Below are positions 42,542 through 53,439 of a stretch of 64,000 bases of DNA, in pieces; position 1 is the stretch's first letter; every line of letters starts with the position of its first letter. A program made the translations under genes and the position numbers. Source of the DNA: Bedellia somnulentella (Eukaryota; Arthropoda; Insecta; Lepidoptera; Bedelliidae); contig OY755187.1 of NCBI GenBank assembly GCA_963576735.1, positions 17,089,018-17,153,017 of the forward strand, read 5' to 3'. A model generated the notes under the pieces. The model saw nothing but the letters and a program-made list of their open reading frames with translations. It searched no databases and was not told the DNA's origin.

Positions 42542-44275
42542 TTATAGGCTCTGTCATTTAAATTTCAGGGATAGTTCGAGAAAATGTACGTTTTTAAACA
42601 CAAGAAAACCCGAACAGAGGTATAAGGTCCTTAAATTTGATGCGAATGGAACAGCTACCGGATACTGCAGTAACGTATTCGAGCATCCAAATTACAATTT
42701 CGATAATATGTGCCTGCTGGAATTTGCAATGCTCTTTGAGCCTCACTATGTTAAATCAAACCAGGAAACGGAGAAATGTGTTGATATGTATGAAACATCA
42801 GAAAGGCAAACCAGACAGCGACTACTTACACTTACGGATAATACTAAAATGGTAATTCGAAATGTTTCTGCCGTCGTACGCGTGCCATATTTTGTGGTTG
42901 CCAATGACCCAGAAAGCTATTACTATAGCTTACTTCTTCAGTATGTTCCGTACAGAAATGAGAACGAATTAATTGTCGACTACGATACAGCAAGAGAAGC
43001 TTTTCTGGCCAGAGAATCTGATCTCCGCGCAACTAACGCACGGTTGGAGACATTTAGGGAGCGTGACAGACAGCTGGAGAATGCTTTTAACCAAATTCAT
43101 GCTTTTGAAGTTTTGTATCAGGAAGCTCAACAGGAAAACTTTGATTAAGAGTTGGAGATGCCAGAACAGCTCATGACCGATGACGAATTTCTGAATGCTA
43201 GAAGAGCAATGAATGTTGGCCAAAAAGATGCATTATTATTCATAACAAAGAGTATTTTTGAACAGATAAATAGCCAAACCAATGAGCGTCTTAGATTGTT
43301 CATAACAGGTAATGCTGGGACTGGAAAGACCTTTTTGTTTAACTTATTGAAAAACCAAGTTAATCGGTGTTATGGCAAGCAAGTTGTTAAAGTTTGTGCA
43401 CTTACAGGGGTGGCAGCACGTTTAGTGGGCGAATCCACATTACATTCTGCCGGTACAGAAGGATGGTAGGATAGCACAGATGCCTATTCTCACTGGTAAT
43501 TACTTGTGCTTGATGCGGTAACAGTGGCAAAATATCGATTTTTTATTTATCGATGAAATCTCTATGGTCCCGTATGAAATGTTGTGTATGGTGGATTCCC
43601 TACTTAAACAACTCAAAAACAACGAATTATTATTTGGTGGTATAAATATTTGTGTTTTTGGTGACATAATGCAGTTACCTCCTGTGCGAGGAAATCAAGT
43701 TTTTGATCAACCCTTAAGATTTGTACCAGCAACGCACCTATGGCGTTGCTTCTCCTTAATTAAATTGACTGAAAATATGAGGCAACAAGATAGCACAACT
43801 TTCAAAGACCTTCTGAATGCATTACGAATTGGAGAACTTCAATCAGAACATTCTGCTATTTTAATGAACCGGCTAAACAAAGAACCTACTGGCGAATTTG
43901 CTATTGAAAAAGCCCTCCGAATTTATCCCACCAACCAGCAAGTGTTCAATCATAACAAAACTGTCCTCGAACATTTCCGAGCTCTTGGTATAACAATTAA
44001 CAAAATTATTGCACAGTTGTATGCTGCCAATTGTATTATGTTGGGCTTGTACAGTTCACAAAATGCAAGGTAGTACTATCGACTACGCCGTTATTTACTT
44101 AGGATCAAAGCTCTTTGCTGCTGGTCAAGCATACGTGGCCTTAAGTAGGGTAACATCATTAGAAGGTCTACTGATAGAAGAGCTGGACTGTTCGAAATTA
44201 ACCGGCAAACGTCCTTGCAACAATGATGCATTAAATGAGATGACCAGACTGAGGAACCTAGCCAGCGATAACTAA
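42542..44275 (+). pseudogene. Helentron PIF1-type helicase (C-terminal half)
   Basis: From RLCHLNFRDSSRK it runs through YKVLKFDANGTATGYCSNVF and YYSLLLQYVPYRNE to the helicase: ITGNAGTGKTFLF (Walker A), ALTGVAARLVG, FLFIDEISMVPYEM (Walker B), [35 protein letters not shown] and [16 protein letters not shown]. In-frame stops occur at 43146 (TAA) and in the Walker A-B interval, with shifts near 43450 and 44030. Intact, it would be the unwinding domain of the Helentron protein. Confidence 0.85.
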
Positions 44276-44425
44276 AAAGTAAAAAATAAAAAAAAATAAG
44301 TAAAAAAACTTTTTAAGAAAAAGCTTTTATTTAAACGCTCTAAAAAGAAGAAAATAAAATATTCCTTTTGGATTAGACTAACAACTCCTCATTATACACA
44401 ATTTATATATAATAATAAAATGCCT
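44276..44425 (+). other. Helentron 3' flank, one arm of an inverted duplication
   Basis: This AT-rich stretch follows the helicase stop. Its reverse complement occurs at 46034-46049 plus 47042-47165 (interrupted by H1-d), with 'ttggatta', 'ctcattatacacaattta' and 'ataataataaaa' in matching order. The true Helentron end was not located to the base. Confidence 0.6.
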
Positions 44426-44490
44426 ACCCCAATGGGAATTAATGGCGTGAGTATATGTATGTATGTATGTATGTAATAAAAGCTCGATTT
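44422..44490 (+). mobile_element. RTE-like LINE 3' tail fragment
   Basis: 'ctaccccaatgggaattaat' followed by GGCGTGAGTATATGTATGT repeats is the reverse of the ends at 54580-54620 and 55530-55570. The (ATGT)n tail is typical of RTE-clade elements. Confidence 0.65.
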
Positions 44491-44501
44491 ACCACAAATT
44501 A

Positions 44502-45990
44502 TCCATACTAATATTATAAATGGGAAAGTGAGTTTGTTTGTTTGTTTGTTCCGCTTTCACGCCGTAAATACTGAACCGATTGCTTTGAAATTTTTCAGAC
44601 GTGTAGTTAGAAGTCTAAATTAAATAATAGGGTACTTTTTATCCCGGAAAAAATATGTTCCCACGGGAAATCAAAAATATTGTTTGCTTACTAAATGCAT
44701 TGGAGATGGCGCTGTGTATCGTTTAAAACAACGTAAAATATTGTAAACTAATATAAAAATCAAAATTTAGAAGCTTAATGGTACGGTAATGCATCCCCGA
44801 AAATAAGGAACTCCCGAGCCATGATGTACTATTTTTTTATCGTATACATTTTTTTTTACATCTACTTATATTGCAAACGAATATTAACATGTAAATATAG
44901 AAACTAAATGAAACGACGACGATTCCTTGAAACTAAGGAATCCGCAAGAGTTCTCATAGGAACATCAAAAAACCTTAACTCATATATGGCTCAAAATATT
45001 GCAGCGATTATTTTTATCATCGATGGAATTCACATCAGACACTTTGTTAATGTTCATTTTGGAAAGATGAAGGGGTTTCATCAATTTAAATGACAAATTT
45101 GTTTATCAATAGTAAGACTAATGTGAAATAAAGCGTAATAAAAATTTGACACCGCCCCGGTAACGTCTCCGTGGCGTAGCGGTATAACTAACTACTATGA
45201 ATATTTAATTAGAACTATTATGAATCAATCGTCCCGGGTTCGTATCTCAGGTAATTCAAGCTTTTTGTAAAAAAAAAATTTGTCAGCTTAAAATAACACT
45301 ATATATAATAATAACAAGCACTATCCCTTCAATTTAGCGATTATTTTGGAAGGAGATCCACCACTAATCATCCCTATATTGCCGAGCAATCGCTGCAAGC
45401 TCTCCCACTATCACCAACGGTCAGTGTAGGGGGCAGCACCGGGCCGTCGCCGCAGCGCCAAACTACTATCCGTATCTGTACTTACTAGAGATATTCTCAT
45501 TTCTGAACATAAAAACTTGGTATATTTGTTTCATGATTCTTATGAACAATTAAAAAGGAATTTTTGGAACTCATCCCCTAACGGGTTGATATAGCAAATG
45601 AAAGTTAATATAGAGTTTTTTTACATTTTATAATAAAACTTGGTGCGATTGAATTTATGAAATCCAACTATCAATCATTCATGAATATATGCTAACAACC
45701 ATAAATTCCATAAAAGGGTGGCCATAGCTTCGGAGATACTAATTCTTCATCCAATTTTGGAAATATATTGATAAAAGATAGGTTAATAAAGGTTGTTAGT
45801 GATGGGTCACAAACTGCATCGCCCAACAATCACTTAAAAAGCCTCAATGTCCTTTATGTCATTTACAACGCCCGCGGGATTATAAATATAAAAAACAGAA
45901 GTTGAGACAGTGTTTCGGTATTTTGGTATTATGTAAACTGAATGCAAAAAATGAAGTCCACGCGGACGAAGTCGCGGGGCAAAAAGCTAG
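44502..45990 (+). mobile_element. Hel-I, non-autonomous Helitron of the Hel-E family
   Basis: The 5' end TCCATACTAATATTATAAA follows A (44501). The 3' end, hairpin plus AAAAAGCTAG, precedes T (45991). It matches Hel-E at both ends and in the block 45290-45900, but lacks the helicase part. At 45170-45245 it has pol III-like boxes (GTGGCGTAGCGG and GGGTTCGTATC) similar to a tRNA-derived SINE head. Confidence 0.88.
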
Positions 45991-46033
45991 TTATGATATA
46001 AAGGAATGTTGATAGGTATCTAAACCTCGCGAC

Positions 46034-47165
46034 AAGCTTTTATTATTATATAGTGGATCGTCCCAGCTTCGCACGGGTATCGTTTTTTTTTTTAAATATC
46101 TGAGGTTTCTTTCTTCAGTCACTGCTCAAGCATTGTGAAATTCAGCGCAATGTTTTCAATTTATTAAATTTATAGCACTCCCTAAACAGTGTAGTTTGGT
46201 GATTTTGAATGAGCTTTAATGAAAGGTTCAGTATTTCCGTTTAATAGCAAATTTTGGAATAAAACGCTATGAAGTATTTATAACAATCTAAAAAATAAAT
46301 CATTACGTTCTGTAGGATGCAACTACTGGCGCCATCTAGTATGTTATATGTAAATTAGTAAAGATTTGGTTTTGGTCACGGGCGCGATGGCTTATTTTAT
46401 GTATAATTTCGGTATTTCTCTACCGATTTCTATGTTTCTTTTTTTATTGAGTAGGTAATAATGTTACCTTTTTTAAATGAGGGATGAGTGAGAGGTTTAC
46501 AAACGTAAGAGTAAACAAAAATAATCAGAATGTTCCGAACTGCTAAGCTATCAGGAATTACACGTGTCATTGTGAGTCAACCGTAAAAGATAGACATAAA
46601 CTGTTGAGGATTTTTTTTTTGATAATTTTGTGAAAAATATTTCTGTCATACATGATTTCTATGTAAGTTTAACCATTAAGGCTGCACACGTGACGGAAGC
46701 TTAAAAAATGGAGTAACTTCTCCGGTTTTCCCAAAATTTCCCAAAATTCCCCTTTACTACTCTGCTGGAATGTATACAAAAACCTGCGCAGGAGTATAAA
46801 GAATAATTGTACCAAGTTTCGTTCAAATCCGTCGAGTAGTTTTTGTTTCCATAAGGAACATACAAACCGACAGACAGACAGACAGACAGACAGACAGAAA
46901 GACAGACAGACAGACAGACAAAAATTTTACTGATTGCATTTTTGGCATCAGTATCGATCCCTAATCACCACCTGATAGTTATTTTGAAAATATATTTCAT
47001 GTACAGAATTGACCTCTCTACAGATTTATTATAAGTATAGATATAAATTGTGTATAATGAGTTATTAGTATAATCCAAAATGAATATTTTATTTTCTTCT
47101 TAAATTTTCTTTCTTAAAAAGTTTTTTTACTTAATTTTTTTTTGTTATTATTTTAGGTTTTTTTC
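46034..47165 (-). other. Inverted copy of the Helentron 3' flank (split by H1-d)
   Basis: The pieces 46034-46049 and 47042-47165 together form the reverse complement of about 44276-44425. H1-d sits at a TATA|TATA site between them. Hel-I and the RTE tail lie between the two arms. Confidence 0.6.
46050..47041 (-). mobile_element. Helitron H1-d, non-autonomous
   Basis: It is similar to H1-b and H1-c along its whole length. The reversed 3' terminus has decayed from CTAG to ATAG; the 5' end AAGTATAGA-T is intact. A GACA microsatellite with one change lies near the 5' end. Confidence 0.85.
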
Positions 47166-47430
47166 CTAATAATTGATCCATTTAGAAACTTATTATTTAA
47201 AGATATTTGCCATATATGTTAGGTAACATAATATATTTGTTGTTATTGAAAGCATGGGAAAAGCCTTACAAAAAATACCACAAGCGAGGTAAAATTGTTT
47301 TTGTGTCAACACCGATTGTGCGAAAGAAAGACATAAAGGGTGCCACGCGCGATATCTGTCTATAGGTAGTTGGTCTGAGGTTATTATATTTGATGATTTT
47401 ATGTGGCTTTATGCGAGTGCACATCTACCA
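47166..47430. other. Spacer, nothing recognised
   Basis: No open frame and no match elsewhere in the window were found. It could be original flanking DNA. Confidence 0.3.
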
Positions 47431-48456
47431 TCTATACTAATATTATAAAGCTGAAGAGTTTGTTTGTTTGAACGCTAGGATCTCAGGAACTACCCGATCA
47501 AATTGAAAAATTCTTTTTGTGTTGGATAGTCCATTTATTGAGGAAGGTTTTAGGCTATATATCATCACGCTGCGACCAACAGGAGCAAAATATCAGCGAA
47601 TAATGTTGCAAAAACGGGGATAATTATTCATACTAAGGCTTCCGTTGTGTGCGCTGCGTAAACGGTTTAAGTTACCCAAGAAAAATGTATTAAAGAATTA
47701 TTTCTCTTTAAATGATCTAAAAAAATGCCCGCGGCAGTATATGTCTAACTTTTAAGTTTCACTTACTATAACCATTTTTATGGTAAATAGATTTGGTCGA
47801 ATTTAATGCATAATTGCCATAATGTTTTATCAACATAATATTAATCTTTATCCAAATAAATATGTTGTTGATTGAGAGTATTTAATTGAGAACAAAATTG
47901 TCCTTGACATCACTTAATTTAAATAAACATCTTAGAAGATAATACAATTTTGAAATTACTCCGTAACAAAATTTACACGCGTGCATGAAGCGCAAGACAA
48001 GACGCTGCGCTGGCCGGCGAGCGAGGTCACCTGCGCGAGAAGCTTATGTTTAAGCCTTATCCTATTAATATTATAAATGTGAAAGTTTAGATGTTTGTGT
48101 GTTTGTAGCTAAATGAAGACTAATTCACAGAACGTATTTAAGATAAAATTTACAGGAAGCCAGATAATGATCCCAATTAACACAATAGGACACTTTTTAT
48201 CCCAGAAAAATTAAGATATCAATATTTTTTTTTAAAAAATGGTGAAACAGACTAACTGACTAAGAATCAATGCTCAGCCGAAACTACTATACTTATAAAC
48301 ATAAAATTTATAAAGTGAAAAAATTGTGAGGACACTATGAAAAACACCTTTTTTCTCATCTCGTGACAGAGACCCTCAACAGGTCAGTTAAATATTTCAG
48401 TTTGACGACGTGAAAGTCTATACTTTTGACAGTACGAAGTCTGTGGGGTCAGCTAG
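47431..48456 (+). mobile_element. Hel-H, Helitron pair or nested fragments
   Basis: One 5' end, TCTATACTAATATTATAAAG, is at 47431 after A, and a second, TCCTATTAATATTATAAATG, at 48060 after A. A single 3' end, with GAAGTCTGTGGGGTCAGCTAG, closes at 48456 before T. The simplest reading is a truncated Helitron (47431-48059) followed by a short complete one (48060-48456, 397 bp). No coding sequence. Confidence 0.65.
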
Positions 48457-48496
48457 TTTATATATATACAGCTTAGTCACATGGGAACGACAGAAA

Positions 48497-48640
48497 TGGG
48501 ATAAAAAGTGTTAGTTACACTATTATAACTCAAGACCGGCTGAATCGATTTGGCTGAAGATTGGTAGGGAGGTAGCTAGGAACTGGGAAAAGGACATAGG
48601 AAACTTTTTATCCCATTCCTGTCGTTCCCATGTGACGACG
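48497..48640. repeat. Inverted repeat, about 30 bp arms
   Basis: CACATGGGAACGACAGAA and GGGATAAAAAGT on the left pair with ACTTTTTATCCCATTCCTGT and CGTTCCCATGTG on the right, around 75 bp of unique DNA. It is short enough to be a MITE or the ends of two Helitron fragments. Confidence 0.65.
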
Positions 48641-49189
48641 TAAATCTAACTACTATTAATTATTCCTTCAAAAAATATCTCATGTAGAGCCAAGCTTCTA
48701 ACACTACACGCCCTAACTCTACAAGGCCTAACTTCACAAACTCTACACCTTAGTCAAAATATGAAGCTTGGCCATTTCGCTACATTCACATCAGCGTAAG
48801 GTGAAAAATTAATTCGCTGTTCATTGGAGCGAAGCTCCATTTACCCCCGACTTTTGCATTTCGTTGTGATCGTACTCCTCCCAAACGGCTCAACTCAGAA
48901 CCCTGAAATTTTGCACGGTGGTCAAGGACCATGTCTAGATGGTTTATGTCAATTTTGATAGAAATCGGATTTACCACGGAGGAATAATCACCATTAAAAA
49001 AATACAATATAAGTCTATGGAAAATTTACGTAAACAATGCGAGCGCGTGAAAATAGTTTTTTAACACGCTTTTATTAGGTCGACCTGTATGTATGTAACT
49101 ATGTAATCAAATCTAAGAAAACTAATTTAACCATCTTCTAAAGGTCATAGCGTTATGAAAATTGGCAGTTGTATGTGATTTCGATGACA

Positions 49190-49700
49190 ATACAATAATA
49201 TGGTACTGTCGAGCTGATCTGATGATGGAGCCGGAAGATATGAACTGGAACTTCATGATGGATGATCGTATCATAGCCGTGTTTGGACTTGTTAAAAAGG
49301 TCTTGTAATGAACGTTGACCATGATTAGGTTTCAAGGTCTGATGATGAAGCCAGAAGATAGGCACTAGCATTCCATGATGAAATATCGTATCATAGCCGT
49401 GTTTGGACTTGTTAGAAAGGTCTTGTAATGAACCTTGACCACGATTAGGTTTATAGGTCTGAATACAATAATATGGTACTGTCGAGCTAATCTGATGATG
49501 GAGCCGGAAGATATTAACTGGAACTTAATGATGGATGATCGTATTATAGCCGTATTTGGAATTGTTAGAAAGGTCTAGTAATGAACTTTGACCACGATTA
49601 GGTTTCAAGGTCTGAATACAATAATATGGTACTATCGAACTGATCTGATGATGGAGCCGGAAGATTTGAACTGGAACTACATTATAAATATTAGCATACG
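49190..49700 (+). repeat. Tandem repeat in FB-X, about 3-4 units
   Basis: The unit carries 'ctgatgatggagccggaaga', 'gatggatgatcgta', 'gccgtgtttggacttgtt' and 'gaccacgattaggtt'. Units start near 49213, 49342, 49491 and 49645 and vary in length by partial loss of the 'aatacaataatatggtact' section. The same array is at 61250-61730. Confidence 0.85.
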
Positions 49701-49705
49701 ATGTA

Positions 49706-49961
49706 TCGTTACCAACCCATAACGTCCCACTGCTGGGCACGGGTCTCTTCCGTGAGGAAGGTATTAGCCATACTTCACCACGGGGGCCAGCCGGGTTGGT
49801 GGAGGTTTGTAAGGCTAGTGGCCACCTTACCGTTAGATGTTATCAAGCCGCCCGTTTGGGTCTCTGACAAAGCTTGACGACTGCTACCTTACGATAACAA
49901 CCGGCACCAACGGCTTTACGTGCCTTGCGAAGCACGGTAGCGCCCGAGATAAATACCACTA
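49706..49961 (-). mobile_element. SINE-2, 5'-truncated copy
   Basis: It contains the 3' part of the SINE seen in full at 61771-62110, with 'cccactgctgggcacgggtc' and 'accttaccgttagatgttat'. The tRNA-like head is absent. Confidence 0.7.
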
Positions 49962-50177
49962 AAAAGCATAAAATTAATTATTAGTTTAAAAAACACTAAA
50001 AAACACGCTTTTATAAGTGCACTTAAAAGTCAAAAATAAATTACGGGTCGTTCAAGTTGTCTCTATTTCTGGGCTGAAGTGAAAACTATGTGCTTTAAAT
50101 TGTAATATTTGATTGTAAAAGCGTGGGGCGCTGGAGCAGGAAAAACCTTCTTGTAAACAAATACACGAACAAGAACT

Positions 50178-50369
50178 CTACATTTTGCCACTGTTGACTA
50201 GTACTTTGAACATACTGTTTAATATAGAGCCTCCAACTAGTGGTGCTGCAACTCTAGTTAGATTGCCGATCTCTGTAACCTGCTTCCCGAAACATTGCTT
50301 AGCTTGATTTCTTAGCAAGGTAAACAAAAAATCTTTCCTTTTTCCAGCGCCCCACGCTTTTACAATCAA
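50178..50369 (-). pseudogene. Helentron helicase scrap in FB-X foldback
   Basis: The minus strand reads FLFTLLRNQAKQCFGKQVTE then RVAAPLVGGSILN, matching FLFNLLKNQVNRCYGKQVVK and GVAARLVGESTLH of the helicase at 43336-43450. The Walker A region just before it has decayed (GAGKRKDF for GTGKTF). The opposite arm of the foldback reads WGAGAGKTFL on the plus strand, so the captured motif is duplicated in inverted orientation. Confidence 0.75.
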
Positions 50370-51040
50370 ATATTATAATTAAAAGCACATAGTTTACACT
50401 TCAGCCCAGAAATAGAGACAACTTGAACTAATAATTTATTTTTCGTATTCGATCGTCCCAAAGTCACGTCCGTTTGCCCTGCGACACTTGGTGATTTTTC
50501 GAACTTTTGAACGCTGATACTCGAGTTCTAGAACATTTTCCCAAAATTTTTTTGAACTGAAAATTTCTTGTACATTGGTACTCTTTTTCAAAGAAAATAG
50601 GTATTTAGATATGTTTTTTTCCAACAATAATAATTGTTACAAGACTGTAACTCCTTTGCAGTTTTGTGTAGAATCAATCACGCGTTTAGGTAAACCAACA
50701 AGTATATTCAAAGAATCATAAGAAATTGCATAGCAACGCGTGTTGAGATACTTGTAGAATAAATCGTTCAACGATAAGTAATATCTGAGTTTCAGGCAAT
50801 TGCTCGCTTCGCTCCTTTTATTGGCATCCGACGGTCCCATGCCAACCTAGTTACTTTTGTGTTCTTGTAGTAACGAACGGCCAAGCCACATATTTTGACT
50901 AAGGTGTAGAGTTTGTGAAGTTAGGCCTTGTAGAGTTAGGGCGTGTAGTGTTAGAAGCTTGGCTCTACATGAGATCTGATAACTTTTTGACAGTGCGAGT
51001 CATTTGGGCTCTTCTTGGCAACATACATACATATATATAT

Positions 51041-51290
51041 ATATATCCATATACTCACGGCTATAATTCCCTAGAAGGGGTAGCCAGAGCTAAGGAATTA
51101 TAAATTCCTCAGCCACTTTTGGAAAGTTGAGTGCGGAAAAGATGGTAAAATAAAGGTGATGGGTGGTTGGACACCCATCACTTTTATTGGGCATTGCCCA
51201 AAAATCCCTTATAAAGCCCCAATACCCTTAGTTGCCTTTTACGTACACCCACTGGAAGAAATGGGGTAATGCTAAGCCGATTTAATAACA
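51041..51290 (-). mobile_element. SINE-S repeat, reversed
   Basis: It is the reverse of 52240-52515: ATATATACTCACGGC-type tail first, then 'ttcctcagccacttttgg', 'cacccatcac', 'attgggcattgcccaaaaat' and the gene-distal part. (AT)n/(ATAC)n forms the tail. Confidence 0.65.
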
Positions 51291-51904
51291 AATATTACGA
51301 AAACTATACGTGATTGGCAGGTTGTATACACGCAAACAAATTGTATTACTTTCCGTGTTGTTATTATTGTGTGTCCCTCAAGCCATAATCCTCAAATTTT
51401 AAAACTTCATGAAATTTATTTTGATCAATAAACGGGGGGGGGGGGGTAAACTTTAAAGTTTAATTTGTCGGGCCACTAATATTCGTTCTTCTTTGTCATG
51501 AAAATTGGTTTGGCACCGACTTCAAAAAGAAGAAGTTGAATAGAGGTGTACATAACAAAATAAATAAAAATTATTTTATTCTTTTCAGTTGAATTTTTGA
51601 AGGCGGTTCTTTTTTAAATAAAAAATAGTAATATAGTTTTAAGTAACAATATTTGTTTTTTTTCTGTTTAGTTTTTAATTTGAAGTTTTTGTTTTTCTTT
51701 TTTATTTCATACTTTTTAGTGATAAGTTCTTAATTCACTCTGAGTTTTTTTAGTGAATAGTGAATTAGTGATAGTTTTTTAGTGATAAGTTTTACTGTCC
51801 GTTTATTTTATAGTTTTTTTTAACAGGTAGTTATAATATTTCTTATTATGACTTTAGCTTACTTGTTACTATTTTGTTTACCTGCGGGCCTAGGTAGAAA
51901 ATCA
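51291..51904. other. AT-rich stretch with a G run, nothing coding
   Basis: It contains a run of 14 G at 51434-51447, 'gaagttgaa'-type sequence and T-rich DNA leading into the Helentron remnant. The part after about 51580 may be that remnant's leader. Confidence 0.35.
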
Positions 51905-52207
51905 AAGGATGCTTAAGGGAAAGTCGCGTAAGGGAGAACGAAACACCCAACGAAAAAAAACAAAGACTTCAGAATGAGAGAGATCGTCAGCGTGCTGCTC
52001 TTGCTGCCGAAACAGATGAGCAAAGAGAAGTTCGCCTATCACAAATGCGAAGAAACACTCTTATATATATGAAGCGTTGAGTCGTGTAAAATCCCTTGAT
52101 GAGATGGCTTTAAGTGATATAGATTCAAAGAAATTACTTAACCATCCCCATGACGAAAGAGCCTTGATTGAAATGACCAGGATGAAAAACATGATGTTGC
52201 AATAGAT
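51905..52207 (+). pseudogene. Helentron protein deletion product (N-terminus joined to C-terminus)
   Basis: Basic residues (KSRKGERNTQRKK) are followed after a shift by RDRQRAALAAETDEQREVRLSQMRR, the N-terminal repeat motif. Directly after comes YEALSRVKSLDEMALSDIDS and ALIEMTRMKNM, matching [20 protein letters not shown] and [11 protein letters not shown] at the end of the helicase at 44130-44270. Everything between (Rep and most of the helicase) is gone, so this is an internally deleted, non-autonomous relic. Confidence 0.7.
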
Positions 52208-52224
52208 AAAAATTTTTCTTAAAT

Positions 52225-52530
52225 ATTTAAGAGTATTATATAATTGCCGTGTAGTGCCGGCTTAGAATTTGCCGTGTAGTGCCGGCTTAGAATTTCGCTA
52301 CCCTTTTCTACCCACGGGTGTCGTAAGAGGCGACTAAGGTTATTGGGGCTTTCTATTGGATTTTTGGGCGATGCGGTTGTAGATCCATCACCAAAAACCT
52401 TTATTTTTACCATCTTTTCCCCACTCAACTTCCAAAAGTGGCTGAGGAATTTATAATTCCTTAGCTCTGGCTACACCTTCTAGGGAAGTATAGCCGTGAG
52501 TATATGTATGTATGTATGTATATGTATTAT
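52225..52530 (+). mobile_element. SINE-S repeat
   Basis: It begins with a 25 bp segment present twice ('gccgtgtagtgccggcttag'). It then has 'ctacccacgggtgtcgtaag', 'gggcgatgcggttg', 'caacttccaaaagtggctga' and a (ATGT)n tail. Other copies are at 51041 (-), 59985 (+), 60805 (+, partial) and inside Hel-E. The tail suggests it borrows the 3' end of an RTE-type LINE. Confidence 0.7.
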
Positions 52531-52644
52531 ATAGTTAAGAGTAATTTATTCATGTTTTTTATATACTTTTTTGTTTAATTATTTAGTAACTCTGTTTATT
52601 ACTAATAATTATTAAAATAATAATAATCGGGATTAAGAAGAAAA

Positions 52645-53396
52645 TTGAGTTCGTATGATGAAAGACTGATCTATTTTAAAATGGATCCGTTAATTTCTCG
52701 ACGTCAAATCCAAGATTTATCCACCCTGCATAAAATAGTTAATGGTTCTATAACAACATCTCTGTTACCTCAAGTGCAGCTAAATGTTCCACAGAGAGCA
52801 TTGCGTAATACTCGCCCACTAGCCATCCACACTGTAAGAACCAACATTGCGAGTAACAACCTTGTAACAACCCTATCCACAGAGTCTGTCAGATTTATAA
52901 CTCTATTTGCTCAATAGGCGAAGAAAATGCACCTGACGTCTATCACGACTCATTACTGAATTTTAGAAAGAAATGTAGGCAATTAATTAAATCTACAAAT
53001 TAATAAATATAATGCAACCATATTATTATTATTATTATTTTTTATAATTGTTTTTTGTTCCATTTTACTTATTTTTACTTTATTGCTAATTTTATTGAAT
53101 CATATAATTGTTATTTTAATTTTAATTTAATTGTACTTTATTTAGTTTTATAATTATTATTAATTTGGTGTAATTCTTTGGAGTTTTACTTATATTTATA
53201 TTATTTGTTATTGTTTTGAGTAGCTTTGATAATAATATTATTCAAGAAGAAGAAAATTGCTAACGATAATAACCGATAATGTTGTGTGCACTTTTTTGGC
53301 ATTGTAACAGAGCCGAATCAAAATTTTTATAAAAAGGTAATGTTTGTTATAATGCTGTTTGTGTACGTATTAATTAAATAAATAAATAAATAAATA
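52645..53396 (+). pseudogene. LINE ORF2 C-terminal fragment with 3' UTR
   Basis: SSYDERLIYFKMDPLISRRQ and LSTLHKIVNGSI match the extreme C-terminus of a Jockey/R1-like LINE protein. After a frameshift near 52905, NAPDVYHDSLLNFRKKCRQL ends the protein. AT-rich 3' UTR follows and ends in AATA/AAAT repeats at about 53375-53398. It is heavily 5' truncated. Confidence 0.65.
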
Positions 53397-53439
53397 AAAA
53401 AACTGTATTAACATATATTGATAAATCTCTGTCTAGTAT

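Larger units (their letters stand above)
48676..50978. mobile_element. FB-X, foldback-type composite element
   Basis: The outer arms of about 97 bp (48676-48772 and 50881-50978) are inverted copies sharing TGTAGAGCCAAGCTTCTAAC and CTACACCTTAGTCAAAATAT. Inside are a left module (48780-49056), a core (49057-50445) and a right module (50637-50870). The core holds a minisatellite, a truncated SINE and a helicase scrap between its own inverted arms. FB-Y has the same core orientation with the flanking modules inverted. No transposase is seen. Confidence 0.65.
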
